A DNA stretch of 11,963 bases from Sulfuricella sp. (lineage in GTDB: Bacteria > Pseudomonadota > Gammaproteobacteria > Burkholderiales > Sulfuricellaceae): NCBI GenBank assembly GCA_030691435.1, contig JAUYEK010000278.1:1-11963 (forward strand), in the 5' to 3' direction. The first letter of the stretch is position 1; every line of letters starts with the position of its first letter. This document shows, in pieces, positions 1 to 6,876 of the stretch. The notes beneath the pieces were generated by a model that worked only from the letters and a program-made list of their open reading frames with translations, was not told where the DNA came from and did no database searches. Both the position numbers and the translations under genes were made by a program.

Positions 1-2380
1 GGATCACCGGCGCGGGTACGCCTGCCAGCGCCGCCACCTGCAGGCCGTAGCTCTGGCTTGCCGGGCCTTCCTGTACGCTGTGCAGGAACACGATGTGGTC
101 GCGGTGTTCCAGCGCGTCGAGGTGGACGTTGGCGATCTGCCTGAATTCCTGCGTCAGCCGGGTCAGCTCGAAATAATGGGTGGCGAACAGGGTGTGGCAG
201 CGCGTTTTCTCGATCAGATGGCGGGCGATCGCCCAAGCCAGGGCGAGACCATCGAAGGTGGAGGTGCCGCGTCCGATCTCGTCGAGCAGTACCAGGCTGT
301 TTTCGGTGGCATTGTTCAGGATGTCGGCCGCTTCGGTCATCTCCACCATGAAGGTGGAGCGTCCGCCGGCCAAGTCGTCGGAGGCGCCGATGCGGGTGAA
401 TATCTGGTCAACAGGGCCGATTATTGCGCGGGTTACCGGTACGAAGCTGCCGCAGTGAGCGAGCAGAACGATCAGCGCGGTCTGGCGCATGTAGGTGGAT
501 TTTCCGCCCATGTTCGGGCCGGTAATCAGTAGCATCTGGCGGGCGCGGGAAAGCAAAGAATCGTTGGCGATGAAGTTGGCGGTTTGGGCTTCCACCACCG
601 GATGGCGGCCGCCCGTGATTTCGATCACCGCGTCGTCGGTGAATTCAGGCGCGATCCAGCCCAGGGTTTCGGCCCGCTCGGCGAGCGCAGCCAGCACGTC
701 AAGCTCGGCCACCGCAGCGGCGATCTCCTGTAGCGCCGGAATGTGCGGCGCCAGATTGTCCAGTAGCGATTCGTACAGCATTTTCTCGCGCGCCAGCGCC
801 CGTTCCGAGGCCGACAGGGCCTTGTCCTCGAAAGCCTTCAGTTCCGGCGTGATAAAGCGTTCCGCGTTCTTCAGCGTCTGGCGCCGACGGTAGTCGTCCG
901 GCACCGCATCGGCCTGGCTGCGCGTGACCTCGATGTAAAAGCCATGCACCCGGTTGTATTCGACTTTCAGATTGGCGATGCCGCTGCGTTCGCGCTCCCT
1001 GGCTTCGAGGGCCAGCAGGAACTCGCCGCAGTTGCTCTGGATCGCGCGCAGTTCGTCAAGTTCGGCATCGTAGCCGGTGGCGATAACGCCGCCTTCGCGC
1101 AACACCGCCGCTGGCTCGGGCTGGATCGCACGGGTTAGCTCGGTGACCAGCGTTTCCGGTGCATGCAGCTGATTTGCCAGCTGCGTCAGGCGCGGGCTGT
1201 CGAGCCGTGCCGTTTCCCCGGCGATTGGCGGCAAGGCCATCAGGCTGTTGCGCAGACCGGCAAGGTCTCTGGGTCGCGCGGACCTGAGTGCGATGCGCGC
1301 GGTGATGCGCTCGATGTCGGCGATCTGTTTCAGGCCCTGATGGGCATGCGTGTAGGCGGGTGCGCCGGATTCGCCGATCAGCCGGGTGACGGCGTCGAGC
1401 CGGGCGCGCAGCTCGGCACTATTATGTGGGGCGCGCAACGGATGGTGCAGCCAGTGACGTAGCAGGCGGCTGCCCATGCTGCCGGCGGTAGTGTCGAGCA
1501 GGGAATAGAGTGTCGGTGCAGGTTCGCCGCGCAGGGTTTCGGAAATTTCCAGATTGCGCCGGGCGGCGGCGTCGAGCAACACGTAGCCGCCCTCACGCTC
1601 GACCTGCAAGCCACGGATATGCGGCAGCGCGCCGCACTGCGTGCTTCTCGCATATTCCAGCAAGGCGCCCGCGGACTCGATGGCGCAGCGCAGATCATGG
1701 CAACCGAAGCCCTGCAAATCCAGGGTGGCGAATTGCCGGCATAGCCTTTGCAACGCCGAGTCGTAATCGAACTGCCACGGGGGCAGGGTTCTGCGCGTAC
1801 ATTTCAGGTTTTCCAGGGTGGCATGGGCGTAGCCTTCAGGGAGCAGGATTTCCGCCGGTTTGAGGCGCTCCAGCGTCGCGTCGAGGCGGTCGGGCCGGAT
1901 TTCTGCGACGCTGAATCGGCCGCTGGCGAGATTGAGCCAGGCCAGTCCCAGAATGTTCTTCCCCGGAACCAGCGCGAGCAGCAGTTTGTCCTGTTTTTCG
2001 TCGAGCAGCGCCGCATCGGTCAATGTGCCGGGCGTGATGATGCGCATCACCTTGCGCTCGACTGGGCCTTTGGAAGTGGCCGGGTCGCCGATCTGTTCGC
2101 AGATCGCTACCGTCATGCCGAGCTTGACCAGCTTGGCTAGATACTGCTCGGCGGCATGGTAGGGCACGCCCGCCATCTTGATCGGCTGTCCTGCTGTTGC
2201 GCCGCGGGTGGTGAGGGTGATGTCCAGCAGCTGCGACGCCTTCTCCGCATCCTCGAAGAACAGCTCGTAGAAGTCCCCCATGCGGTAAAACAGCAGCATG
2301 TCGGGGTGCTCCGCCTTGATGCGCAGATACTGCTGCATCATCGGGGTGTGTTTCGAGAGGTCTTCGTGTTTTGTAAGCAT
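1..2380 (-). CDS. mutS: DNA mismatch repair ATPase MutS (3' end outside window)
   Basis: MutS recognises mismatches and small loops and recruits MutL for methyl- or nick-directed repair. The minus-strand frame is open from ATG at 2380 to the window edge (793 codons), with no internal stop found. Visible landmarks: the [10 protein letters not shown]-terminus; the mismatch-wedge motif GDFYELF with Phe37 and Glu39; the clamp/core region; Walker [10 protein letters not shown] at residues 621-629 (494-520); Walker [15 protein letters not shown]; and the signature THYFEL. Numbering runs within about seven residues of E. coli MutS (853 aa), so roughly the last 60-90 residues (dimer/tetramer tail) lie outside. 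The start is chosen by alignment with the family N-terminus. No convincing Shine-Dalgarno precedes it (the upstream bases are A-rich), so initiation may be weak or leaderless. It is the last gene of the minus-strand row, 79 bp after the BRO-N gene, with a palindromic repeat between them. Confidence 0.98.
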   Translation of the reverse strand, partial: MLTKHEDLSKHTPMMQQYLRIKAEHPDMLLFYRMGDFYELFFEDAEKASQLLDITLTTRGATAGQPIKMAGVPYHAAEQYLAKLVKLGMTVAICEQIGDPATSKGPVERKVMRIITPGTLTDAALLDEKQDKLLLALVPGKNILGLAWLNLASGRFSVAEIRPDRLDATLERLKPAEILLPEGYAHATLENLKCTRRTLPPWQFDYDSALQRLCRQFATLDLQGFGCHDLRCAIESAGALLEYARSTQCGALPHIRGLQVEREGGYVLLDAAARRNLEISETLRGEPAPTLYSLLDTTAGSMGSRLLRHWLHHPLRAPHNSAELRARLDAVTRLIGESGAPAYTHAHQGLKQIADIERITARIALRSARPRDLAGLRNSLMALPPIAGETARLDSPRLTQLANQLHAPETLVTELTRAIQPEPAAVLREGGVIATGYDAELDELRAIQSNCGEFLLALEARERERSGIANLKVEYNRVHGFYIEVTRSQADAVPDDYRRRQTLKNAERFITPELKAFEDKALSASERALAREKMLYESLLDNLAPHIPALQEIAAAVAELDVLAALAERAETLGWIAPEFTDDAVIEITGGRHPVVEAQTANFIANDSLLSRARQMLLITGPNMGGKSTYMRQTALIVLLAHCGSFVPVTRAIIGPVDQIFTRIGASDDLAGGRSTFMVEMTEAADILNNATENSLVLLDEIGRGTSTFDGLALAWAIARHLIEKTRCHTLFATHYFELTRLTQEFRQIANVHLDALEHRDHIVFLHSVQEGPASQSYGLQVAALAGVPAPVI

Positions 2381-2420
2381 TGGATTTTTATTGGTTATTT
2401 CTATTGAGGTACGCAAAACT

Positions 2421-2458
2421 CGTCATTCCCTGGCTCCCTCGCGAAAGCGGGAATCCAG
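2421..2458. repeat. REP-like palindromic intergenic element (ATTCCC...GGGAAT type)
   Basis: Between the BRO-N stop and mutS lies a sequence bounded by CATTCCC (2424-2430) and GGGAATC (2449-2455), with CTGGATTCC on one outer edge and GAATGACG on the other when read on the minus strand. The outer edges resemble a very common proteobacterial intergenic palindrome. Here the centre holds extra bases (GAGGGAGCCA), so the stem is only 6-7 bp. On the minus strand it is followed by a short AGTTTTG run, so weak termination after the BRO-N gene is possible. Assignment to a repeat family is from memory of the motif, not a search. Confidence 0.6.
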
Positions 2459-2459
2459 T

Positions 2460-3383
2460 TTACCCTCGTGGAACGCCTTTCGTAGCAGCTTTGTGTTTAG
2501 CTGTCGGCAGCGCTACGTCGGCATCTTCCAGCGCCGCCGCGACGGGCGGTGCCAGATAGTTCTCTTTGCTCACCACCGGCTTGCCGCTCTTGGCTTCCAG
2601 CGCTTTGCGCGCATCGCCTGCAATGGCGCCGCCTTCCTTCGCAGCCTTGCGATTGTCGGCAAAACCTTGGACATCCTTGCGCCGGGCGATTTCCATAGTG
2701 CCAGCCTCGCCCAGCATGGTGAAGATCAGCTCCAGATCGGTCATATGGTCTCGCAGGTTGTTACCGGTCTTGACCTTATCCAGACCCTTGAGTCGGCTAT
2801 GCGCGCCGGGCGTTATTCCGAAGGTGGCGCGGGCGATTTCGGCGGTGAGAATGGAATATTCCTTGCCTTCCTGAACGCCACGCGTTTTCCATTCGTCAGT
2901 CAGCTCGCCACGCACGGCAATCGAGCGTAGCCGTTTCTCGATCCATGCCTGCGGGTAACCCTTGGCCTGATATAGCTCGCGGGCACGAGCACTGGCCAGT
3001 TCCGGGTTTTCGATTTCCTTCACCCGCTCGTAGCCCACCTGTGCCAGCCAGCGCTTGAAAGGTTCCGCTTTGGGTGAGGGGATGGACTGGATGATGCGGA
3101 ACAGACCTTCAGTGTTAGCGCAATTGGTTGCGCGCACTTTTCCGTCTGGAGCCAATAACGGAAGTGGGGTACAAGTTGTACCCCAGTTGGCATCCAGCAT
3201 CGGATCACGGCTCCGCATCTTCTTGATGTATTGTCGTACATCTGCCGAATCGACCAGTGTCTCAAGCACGTCAGCAACGGCGAACCACCATTCCTCGTTG
3301 TGCCAGGTTCGACGAATGGCTTTTTCTTGGAAGATGACGATGCGCGCCGACGGATCGTCCTGGTTTATGGTTTTATTGCTCAT
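2460..3383 (-). CDS. BRO-N domain protein (phage antirepressor-like, BRO family)
   Basis: 307-aa protein of the bacterial BRO family. The N-terminal BRO-N domain (about residues 14-120) opens with IVIFQEKAIRRTWHNEEWWF and contains the hallmark RIIQSIPSPKAEPFKRWLA (residues 96-114). A conserved helical region follows (ENPELA, GYPQAWIEKRLR, LTDEWKTRG, ILTAEI, LRDHMTDLELIFTMLGE) and a C-terminal tail that ends in low-complexity Ala/Lys sequence. BRO-N proteins are DNA-binding proteins known from phages, insect viruses and mobile regions; the role of the chromosomal form is not established. The start at 3383 is preferred over an in-frame ATG at 3536: it has a good ribosome binding site (AAGGAAGGTGGAGG), the family N-terminus begins here, and the extra 51 upstream codons would be translated out of frame across a YhcG remnant. 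The ATG overlaps the stop of a 9-codon mini-ORF. Its neighbours (nuclease remnant, RT) suggest an accessory or defence island. Confidence 0.9.
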   Translation of the reverse strand: MSNKTINQDDPSARIVIFQEKAIRRTWHNEEWWFAVADVLETLVDSADVRQYIKKMRSRDPMLDANWGTTCTPLPLLAPDGKVRATNCANTEGLFRIIQSIPSPKAEPFKRWLAQVGYERVKEIENPELASARARELYQAKGYPQAWIEKRLRSIAVRGELTDEWKTRGVQEGKEYSILTAEIARATFGITPGAHSRLKGLDKVKTGNNLRDHMTDLELIFTMLGEAGTMEIARRKDVQGFADNRKAAKEGGAIAGDARKALEAKSGKPVVSKENYLAPPVAAALEDADVALPTAKHKAATKGVPRG

Positions 3384-3409
3384 GCCTCCACCTTCCTTGC
3401 TTCGATCAT
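3380..3409 (-). CDS. Nine-codon leader mini-ORF before the BRO-N gene
   Basis: Reading MIEARKVEA then TGA, this mini-ORF is preceded by a strong GAGGAGG site (3414-3420) at proper spacing. Its TGA overlaps the ATG of the BRO-N gene as ATGA. Such an arrangement could couple translation of the BRO-N gene to the leader. It may instead be chance, because the BRO-N gene has its own purine-rich site inside the mini-ORF. Confidence 0.3.
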   Translation of the reverse strand: MIEARKVEA

Positions 3410-3441
3410 TGTTCCTCCTCAATGCCAATGCTGTTTCACGG

Positions 3442-3659
3442 CGTGATAGCCCGGCCTTTCTGCACAAGCTACCGAGTTTCAATATGGATATTCTGCACGT
3501 TGTGCGGCCAGCCATGCTGGATGGTACGCTGCGCATAGGTCAGGCGCATTGCGGTTCTTTCAGCTTGGTGAGCGCCACCAGGTTATGGTACCAAGGAGAT
3601 TGTCCAACAGCCTGTTGGACAATTTCAGCATCCGGCCAGGCCGCAGCAAAGGCGCGCAC
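3442..3659 (-). pseudogene. Remnant of a YhcG/DUF1016 family (PDDEXK nuclease-like) gene
   Basis: On the minus strand the codons directly after the RT stop read RAFAAAWPDAEIVQQAVGQ, then PWYHNLVALTKLKEP, ending at TGA (3540-3542). In another frame starting near 3549 the match continues as YAQRTIQHGW, IHIETR, a TAG stop (3469-3471), then LVQKGRAIT. Concatenated, these pieces follow the conserved middle of the N-terminal DUF1016 domain of YhcG-type proteins (family pattern: AFAEAWPD..., PWYHN, LWYAQRTI.HGW, IETRL...QGKAIT). About 70 residues are present, with one frameshift and one nonsense codon. The N-terminal part and the whole C-terminal nuclease domain are missing. It is therefore a decayed fragment, not a gene. 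Family recognition is from memory of the conserved motifs; a protein search would settle it. Confidence 0.8.
3599..3623. repeat. Perfect 12-bp inverted repeat with one-base centre
   Basis: ATTGTCCAACAG (3599-3610), a single C, then CTGTTGGACAAT (3612-3623) form an exact palindrome 37 bp beyond the RT stop on the minus strand. No T-run follows on either strand, so it is not a standard intrinsic terminator. It lies inside the YhcG remnant, where it encodes IVQQAVGQ, so part of the symmetry may come from the ancestral coding sequence. Confidence 0.75.
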
Positions 3660-5027
3660 TCACTCAATCACATTCTCATACATGATGCGGCTCAACTCAT
3701 CAATTCTCTCCTGGAGGATATTTCGAAGGGGTTCATCCCTCGCTCCCTTAGCAAATGTCACTGCCTCATGGTGGAAGGCGTTGTGCACAGACTTTGCGGC
3801 AATTGTTCGGATGCGTTTGTTGAAGTTGATAGGGGTAACGCGAAGTGTATTCAATTCGCTCACACGCTTCAATTTGTCAGCGCTGGCCTGCAACAAGAAC
3901 AATGGAGCGGTTAATCGCACCAGTATTTTTTCATAAAGGCGGCGAGGTAGTGAGTCCAGTTTAGCCCAGAGCAGACGATTGAGTAACGGCATTCCACCAT
4001 TCCATGTGTTAACCAATTCAGCAGGTTTTAGCGCTAAGTAGGATTCAACGAATTTTCGGATCAGCACAGGGTTTTGGTTGTCGCCTTTATGGGCGAAATT
4101 CGCTTGAATGCTGCGGCAGCGATGTTGGATCAGTTTAGGCGTTTGCCACAGTATCACCTTCTTTTGATTCACCCGCAGACCATAGCGATCAAGGTTCCGG
4201 GTGAGCAGCAGCAGAAGGTTGTCGATCTTGCTTGGATTATTTAGGAGGATCATTTGGTCGTCCGCATAGCGAAAGTACGTTGCGTCTGCTTGGTTGCAAA
4301 TACCGGCTGCGAAATGGTCGTACTGTTGTAGATAGAAGTTGGCAAGGATGCGCGAGCAGTCAGCCAATGCGTCTTGCGGCAAGCCGACCGCCTGCGGGTG
4401 CAGACCGGTATTACGACGATTCCAGTGGTTAAGCAGGTAGAACAACAACGCGATTACCCAGCCCTTGTCGACCGTTGAGTGTTCTCGTATCCAGCGCTCC
4501 AGAATATCGAGGCGCACGCAGTCGTAGAAATTCGACAGGTCGAGTTGCAACACATAAGTGTAATGACCTGGATCAAGCTGGGAAAACAGCAGCGCATTGA
4601 ATTCGCCGAAGGCGTGTGTCCATGCCTGGGGATTGAACGAGTAGCGCCCGTAACCTGTTGCATCGCTCTCGACTTCATCGTTTTCGCGTATGCGCAACTG
4701 ACCGCCAAGCGTCCAGCCGCCAAAAGTGTTCGGCGTGCGATTGCCGCACAACACATCTTCCAGTTCCTTGATGCAGAAGTAGTAGACGCAATAGTCCCGT
4801 ATGCTGAATACGGGAATGGTACGGGCCACACCGTGGCCCTTGTTCATGACAAGTTCGACTTCCGGGATGCCGGGTGCGTAGCGTGCTGAGGCGATGTCGT
4901 TATAAACCGACTCTAGCAATGCGGCTTTCTCTGCCGGGGTTTTTGGGATTTCAATTGGGAAGGTGCTGCGGGTAAACGCCTTCCAGAAACCACGGTTGAA
5001 CCAGCGCAGAAAATCGGATTTGTTCAT
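3660..5027 (-). CDS. Stand-alone reverse transcriptase, unknown-group/Abi-like
   Basis: 455-aa RVT_1-type reverse transcriptase. Fingers/palm landmarks: RTIPVFSIRDYCVYYF (about 69-84), TFGGWTLGG (101-109), motif A QLDLSNFYD with Asp163 and Asp169, motif B GLPQDALADCSRILANFYL (215-233), motif C YFRYADDQ with Asp256/Asp257, and motif D NQKK (287-290). All metal-binding aspartates are present, so it looks active. The C-terminal ~130 residues are Leu-rich and probably helical, with no visible maturase, HNH, integrase or nitrilase domain. There is no retron VTG, no DGR-type motif B and no intron domain recognised. The most economical reading is a UG/abortive-infection-clade RT, a group that includes anti-phage DRT systems; the exact class cannot be assigned by eye. 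The ATG overlaps the stop of a small upstream ORF (ATGA), implying coupling. Two sampled 60-base stretches are about 45-47% GC versus about 63% in mutS, consistent with horizontal acquisition. Confidence 0.9.
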   Translation of the reverse strand: MNKSDFLRWFNRGFWKAFTRSTFPIEIPKTPAEKAALLESVYNDIASARYAPGIPEVELVMNKGHGVARTIPVFSIRDYCVYYFCIKELEDVLCGNRTPNTFGGWTLGGQLRIRENDEVESDATGYGRYSFNPQAWTHAFGEFNALLFSQLDPGHYTYVLQLDLSNFYDCVRLDILERWIREHSTVDKGWVIALLFYLLNHWNRRNTGLHPQAVGLPQDALADCSRILANFYLQQYDHFAAGICNQADATYFRYADDQMILLNNPSKIDNLLLLLTRNLDRYGLRVNQKKVILWQTPKLIQHRCRSIQANFAHKGDNQNPVLIRKFVESYLALKPAELVNTWNGGMPLLNRLLWAKLDSLPRRLYEKILVRLTAPLFLLQASADKLKRVSELNTLRVTPINFNKRIRTIAAKSVHNAFHHEAVTFAKGARDEPLRNILQERIDELSRIMYENVIE

Positions 5028-5194
5028 TCCATCGCCACGGCACTGGAATCTAGTGCGTCACGCAACAAGGCTTCGAGCGGGGGGCGACTAATCATCACTT
5101 CAACCATGTTGGTGATGCTGTGGTACCCCTGTTCGGCGGCATCGCGGCTTTCGGTGACGAAGTAAATCTTGGTTGTGCAGGTCCATCCAAGCAC
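5024..5194 (-). CDS. Small ORF (56 aa) coupled to the reverse transcriptase
   Basis: I do not recognise this product. A minus-strand frame opens directly after the suhB stop and runs to a TGA overlapping the RT start codon as ATGA. The only plausible start in frame near the beginning is GTG at 5194, with AAGG about seven bases upstream. The predicted peptide includes TCTTKIYFVTESRDAAEQGY, HSITNMVEVMISRPPLEALL and ends DSSAVAME; the second half is probably helical. It may be (a) a genuine accessory protein of the RT, (b) the 3' remnant of a longer gene cut off when the module landed next to suhB, or (c) a structured non-coding RNA region with a chance ORF. The lack of stops and the tight overlap with the RT favour coding, but the short length leaves this uncertain. 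Confidence 0.45.
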   Translation of the reverse strand: MLGWTCTTKIYFVTESRDAAEQGYHSITNMVEVMISRPPLEALLRDALDSSAVAME

Positions 5195-5203
5195 CCCGAG
5201 ACC

Positions 5204-5998
5204 TTATTTTGCCTTTGCCGCCAAATGGGGAGCGATGGTCTGGAGTAGTTGCACGAACACTTTAGGATTGCCGGCAACGATGTTGCCGCTTTGCAGGTAG
5301 CCCGCCTCGCCCTGGAAATCCCCCACCAGTCCGCCCGCTTCCTGCACCATCAGCGCACCGGCGGCGATATCCCACGCTTTCAGGTCGAATTCCCAGAAGC
5401 CGTCGAAGCGACCGGCGGCAGTGTAGGCCAGATCCAGAGCAGCCGAACCGGGTCGGCGCAGGCCTGCGGTTTTCTGCATCAGCTCGCGGAAAATGCCCAG
5501 ATAGGCGTCGAGATGGGTGAAATCGCGGAACGGGAAACCGGTGCCGATCAGGGCATCCTTCAGGTATTCGCAGCGGCTGACGCGGAGGCGCCGGTCGTTG
5601 AGGAAGGCGCCGGCGCCGCGCGAGGCGGTGAACAGGTCGTTGCGGCTGGGATCGTAGATTACGGCGTGGGTCAGCACACCTTTGTGCTGCATGGCGATTG
5701 AAACGGCATACTGCGGGAAACCGTGGAGGAAGTTGGTGGTGCCGTCGAGAGGGTCGATGATCCACTGGAATTCCGAGTCGCCCTGTGCGCCGCTTTCTTC
5801 TGCTAAAATTGCATGCTTCGGGTAGGCATCCAGCAGGACTTCCTTGATGGCATCTTCCGCTTTTTGATCCACTTCGCTGACAAAATCATTAAAGCTCTTG
5901 TGTTTGATCGTGAGCGAATCCAGGTTTTGGGAGGCGCGGTTGATGATCTGACCGGCGCGGCGCGCGGCCTTGACCGCAGTGTTGAGCATGGGATGCAT
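5204..5998 (-). CDS. suhB: Inositol-1-monophosphatase family protein SuhB
   Basis: 264-aa Mg2+-dependent phosphatase of the IMPase superfamily, close in length to E. coli SuhB (267 aa). Metal ligands are all visible: Glu67 in AEES, the [15 protein letters not shown] motif with Asp82/Asp85 (residues 79-93), and Asp210 in the second signature [16 protein letters not shown]. The family hydrolyses inositol monophosphate. In E. coli, SuhB also binds RNA polymerase and takes part in rRNA antitermination; whether it does so here is not shown by the sequence. The start at 5998 has AGGA six bases upstream; a second Met at codon 4 is possible. It is divergent from trmJ across 69 bp. Its stop is nine bases from the GTG of the small RT-associated ORF, so the accessory genes may be transcribed from the suhB promoter. 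Confidence 0.97.
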   Translation of the reverse strand: MHPMLNTAVKAARRAGQIINRASQNLDSLTIKHKSFNDFVSEVDQKAEDAIKEVLLDAYPKHAILAEESGAQGDSEFQWIIDPLDGTTNFLHGFPQYAVSIAMQHKGVLTHAVIYDPSRNDLFTASRGAGAFLNDRRLRVSRCEYLKDALIGTGFPFRDFTHLDAYLGIFRELMQKTAGLRRPGSAALDLAYTAAGRFDGFWEFDLKAWDIAAGALMVQEAGGLVGDFQGEAGYLQSGNIVAGNPKVFVQLLQTIAPHLAAKAK

Positions 5999-6067
5999 GG
6001 GTTATCCTGGGAAAGTTAAGGAACAAAACGCTGAGCGTATTGCCGCTATTTTAATGGGAAACCACGG
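5999..6067. promoter_or_regulatory. Divergent intergenic promoter region, suhB / trmJ
   Basis: Only 69 bp separate the two divergent starts, so it must carry the 5' signals of at least suhB and probably trmJ. The segment near 6046-6056 (GCTATTTTAAT) is AT-rich and could supply a -10 box for trmJ, but no convincing -35/-10 pair stands out. The suhB ribosome binding site AGGA is at its left end. Confidence 0.35.
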
Positions 6068-6811
6068 ATGAAGAAACCCAATGCACTGAATAACATTCGC
6101 ATCGTGCTCAGTCACACCAGCCACCCCGGCAATATCGGCGCGGCTGCGCGGGCCATGAAGACGATGGGATTGGAGCGCCTTTATCTGGTCAACCCCAAGG
6201 CTTTTCCTGATCCGGTCGCGGATGCGCGCGCTGCCGGGGCGTCGGACGTGCTGGAAAATGCGCGGGTTTGCGCTACTTTGGACGAGGCGTTGGCCGGTAC
6301 GGTGCTCGCCGTGGCGGTAACCGCCCGGCGGCGCGATCTCTCCCACGAAATGCTGTCCGCGCATCAAGCGGCGTCCCGCATGCTGGCGCTTGCTCCCCAG
6401 GGGGATGTGGCGCTGCTGTTCGGCACCGAGAAGTCGGGGCTGTCCAATGCCGAACTGGACAAGTGCCAGCTGCTCGCCACCATACCTGCCAATCCCGAGT
6501 TTACCTCGCTGAATTTGGCCTCTGCGGTGCAAATTCTGGCTTACGAGTTGCGCATGGCCTTGCTGAATTTGGCTGGTGCGACTGAAACGCCTGCGGCAAA
6601 GGCATTGGAGGCCGCCAGCTTCGAAGATGTGGAGCGGTTCTACCAACACCTGGAGCGGACCATGATCGACACCGGGTTTCTCGACCCGGCTAGCCCAGGG
6701 CGCTTGATGCAGAGGTTGAGAAGGTTGTTTGCGCGGGCGCACCCGGAGAAGGAAGAGGTCAGCATCCTGCGTGGAATTTTGACTTCGGTGGAAAAATTTA
6801 CAAATAAATGA
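6068..6811 (+). CDS. trmJ: tRNA (cytidine/uridine-2'-O-)-methyltransferase TrmJ
   Basis: 247-aa SPOUT-fold methyltransferase that modifies the ribose 2'-O of tRNA position 32 using S-adenosylmethionine. The three SpoU motifs are in order: HPGNIGAAARAMKTMGL (residues 19-35, with the conserved Asn22 and Arg28), LLFGTEKSGLSNAEL (116-130) and IPANPEFTSLNLASAVQILA (139-158), which form the knotted cofactor site. A TrmJ-type C-terminal extension (about 170-247) with FLDPASPGRLMQRLRRLFAR and ILRGIL matches the family. The length fits E. coli TrmJ (about 246 aa). It is the first plus-strand gene. Its stop is followed by only 65 bp, containing an IscR-type operator, before cysE. A trmJ-cysE-iscR order is familiar in proteobacteria; E. 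coli also has trmJ immediately before iscR. Confidence 0.96.
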   Translation: MKKPNALNNIRIVLSHTSHPGNIGAAARAMKTMGLERLYLVNPKAFPDPVADARAAGASDVLENARVCATLDEALAGTVLAVAVTARRRDLSHEMLSAHQAASRMLALAPQGDVALLFGTEKSGLSNAELDKCQLLATIPANPEFTSLNLASAVQILAYELRMALLNLAGATETPAAKALEAASFEDVERFYQHLERTMIDTGFLDPASPGRLMQRLRRLFARAHPEKEEVSILRGILTSVEKFTNK

Positions 6812-6819
6812 AAAAACCT

Positions 6820-6844
6820 ATAGTTGACTAATGGAGTCTGGAAT
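6820..6844 (+). promoter_or_regulatory. Putative IscR type-1 operator and promoter for cysE
   Basis: The 25 bases starting ATAGTTGACTAATG and ending GAGTCTGGAAT agree with about 21 of 25 positions of the E. coli IscR type-1 consensus (ATASYYGACT...AGTCRRSTAT as remembered), including both half-site cores GACT and AGTC. A -35-like TTGACT (6824-6829) lies inside the site, and AT-rich TATAATAT (6844-6851) follows as the -10 region. A spacing of 14-17 bp, depending on the hexamer chosen, leaves the exact promoter uncertain. It implies repression of cysE by cluster-loaded IscR. Confidence 0.65.
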
Positions 6845-6876
6845 ATAATATTTTCCTTATATTTCGGAATTGAGCG

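Noticed and set aside
80..532. Plus-strand reading frames across mutS
   Set aside because: Antisense to clear MutS ATPase motifs including Walker A and B.
3384..3536. Upstream extension of the BRO-N protein to an ATG at 3536
   Set aside because: The extra 51 codons run out of frame across the YhcG remnant, lack family similarity, and a good ribosome binding site precedes the ATG at 3383.
3055..3936. 293-aa plus-strand reading frame opposite the BRO-N/RT region
   Set aside because: It is antisense to the BRO-N gene, the nuclease remnant and the RT 3' end, has no recognisable motif, and looks like a shadow frame.
3384..5203. Retron, diversity-generating retroelement or group II intron
   Set aside because: No retron VTG motif, no DGR-type motif B or template/variable repeat pair, and no maturase domain or intron domain V/VI recognised around the RT.
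5095..5277. 60-aa minus-strand reading frame overlapping the suhB end
   Set aside because: Its first half lies inside suhB in another frame; the neighbouring frame from GTG 5194 abuts the RT start and is the better candidate.
6002..6742. 246-aa minus-strand reading frame opposite trmJ
   Set aside because: trmJ on the plus strand has all SpoU motifs; the antisense frame is a GC-rich shadow with no family features.
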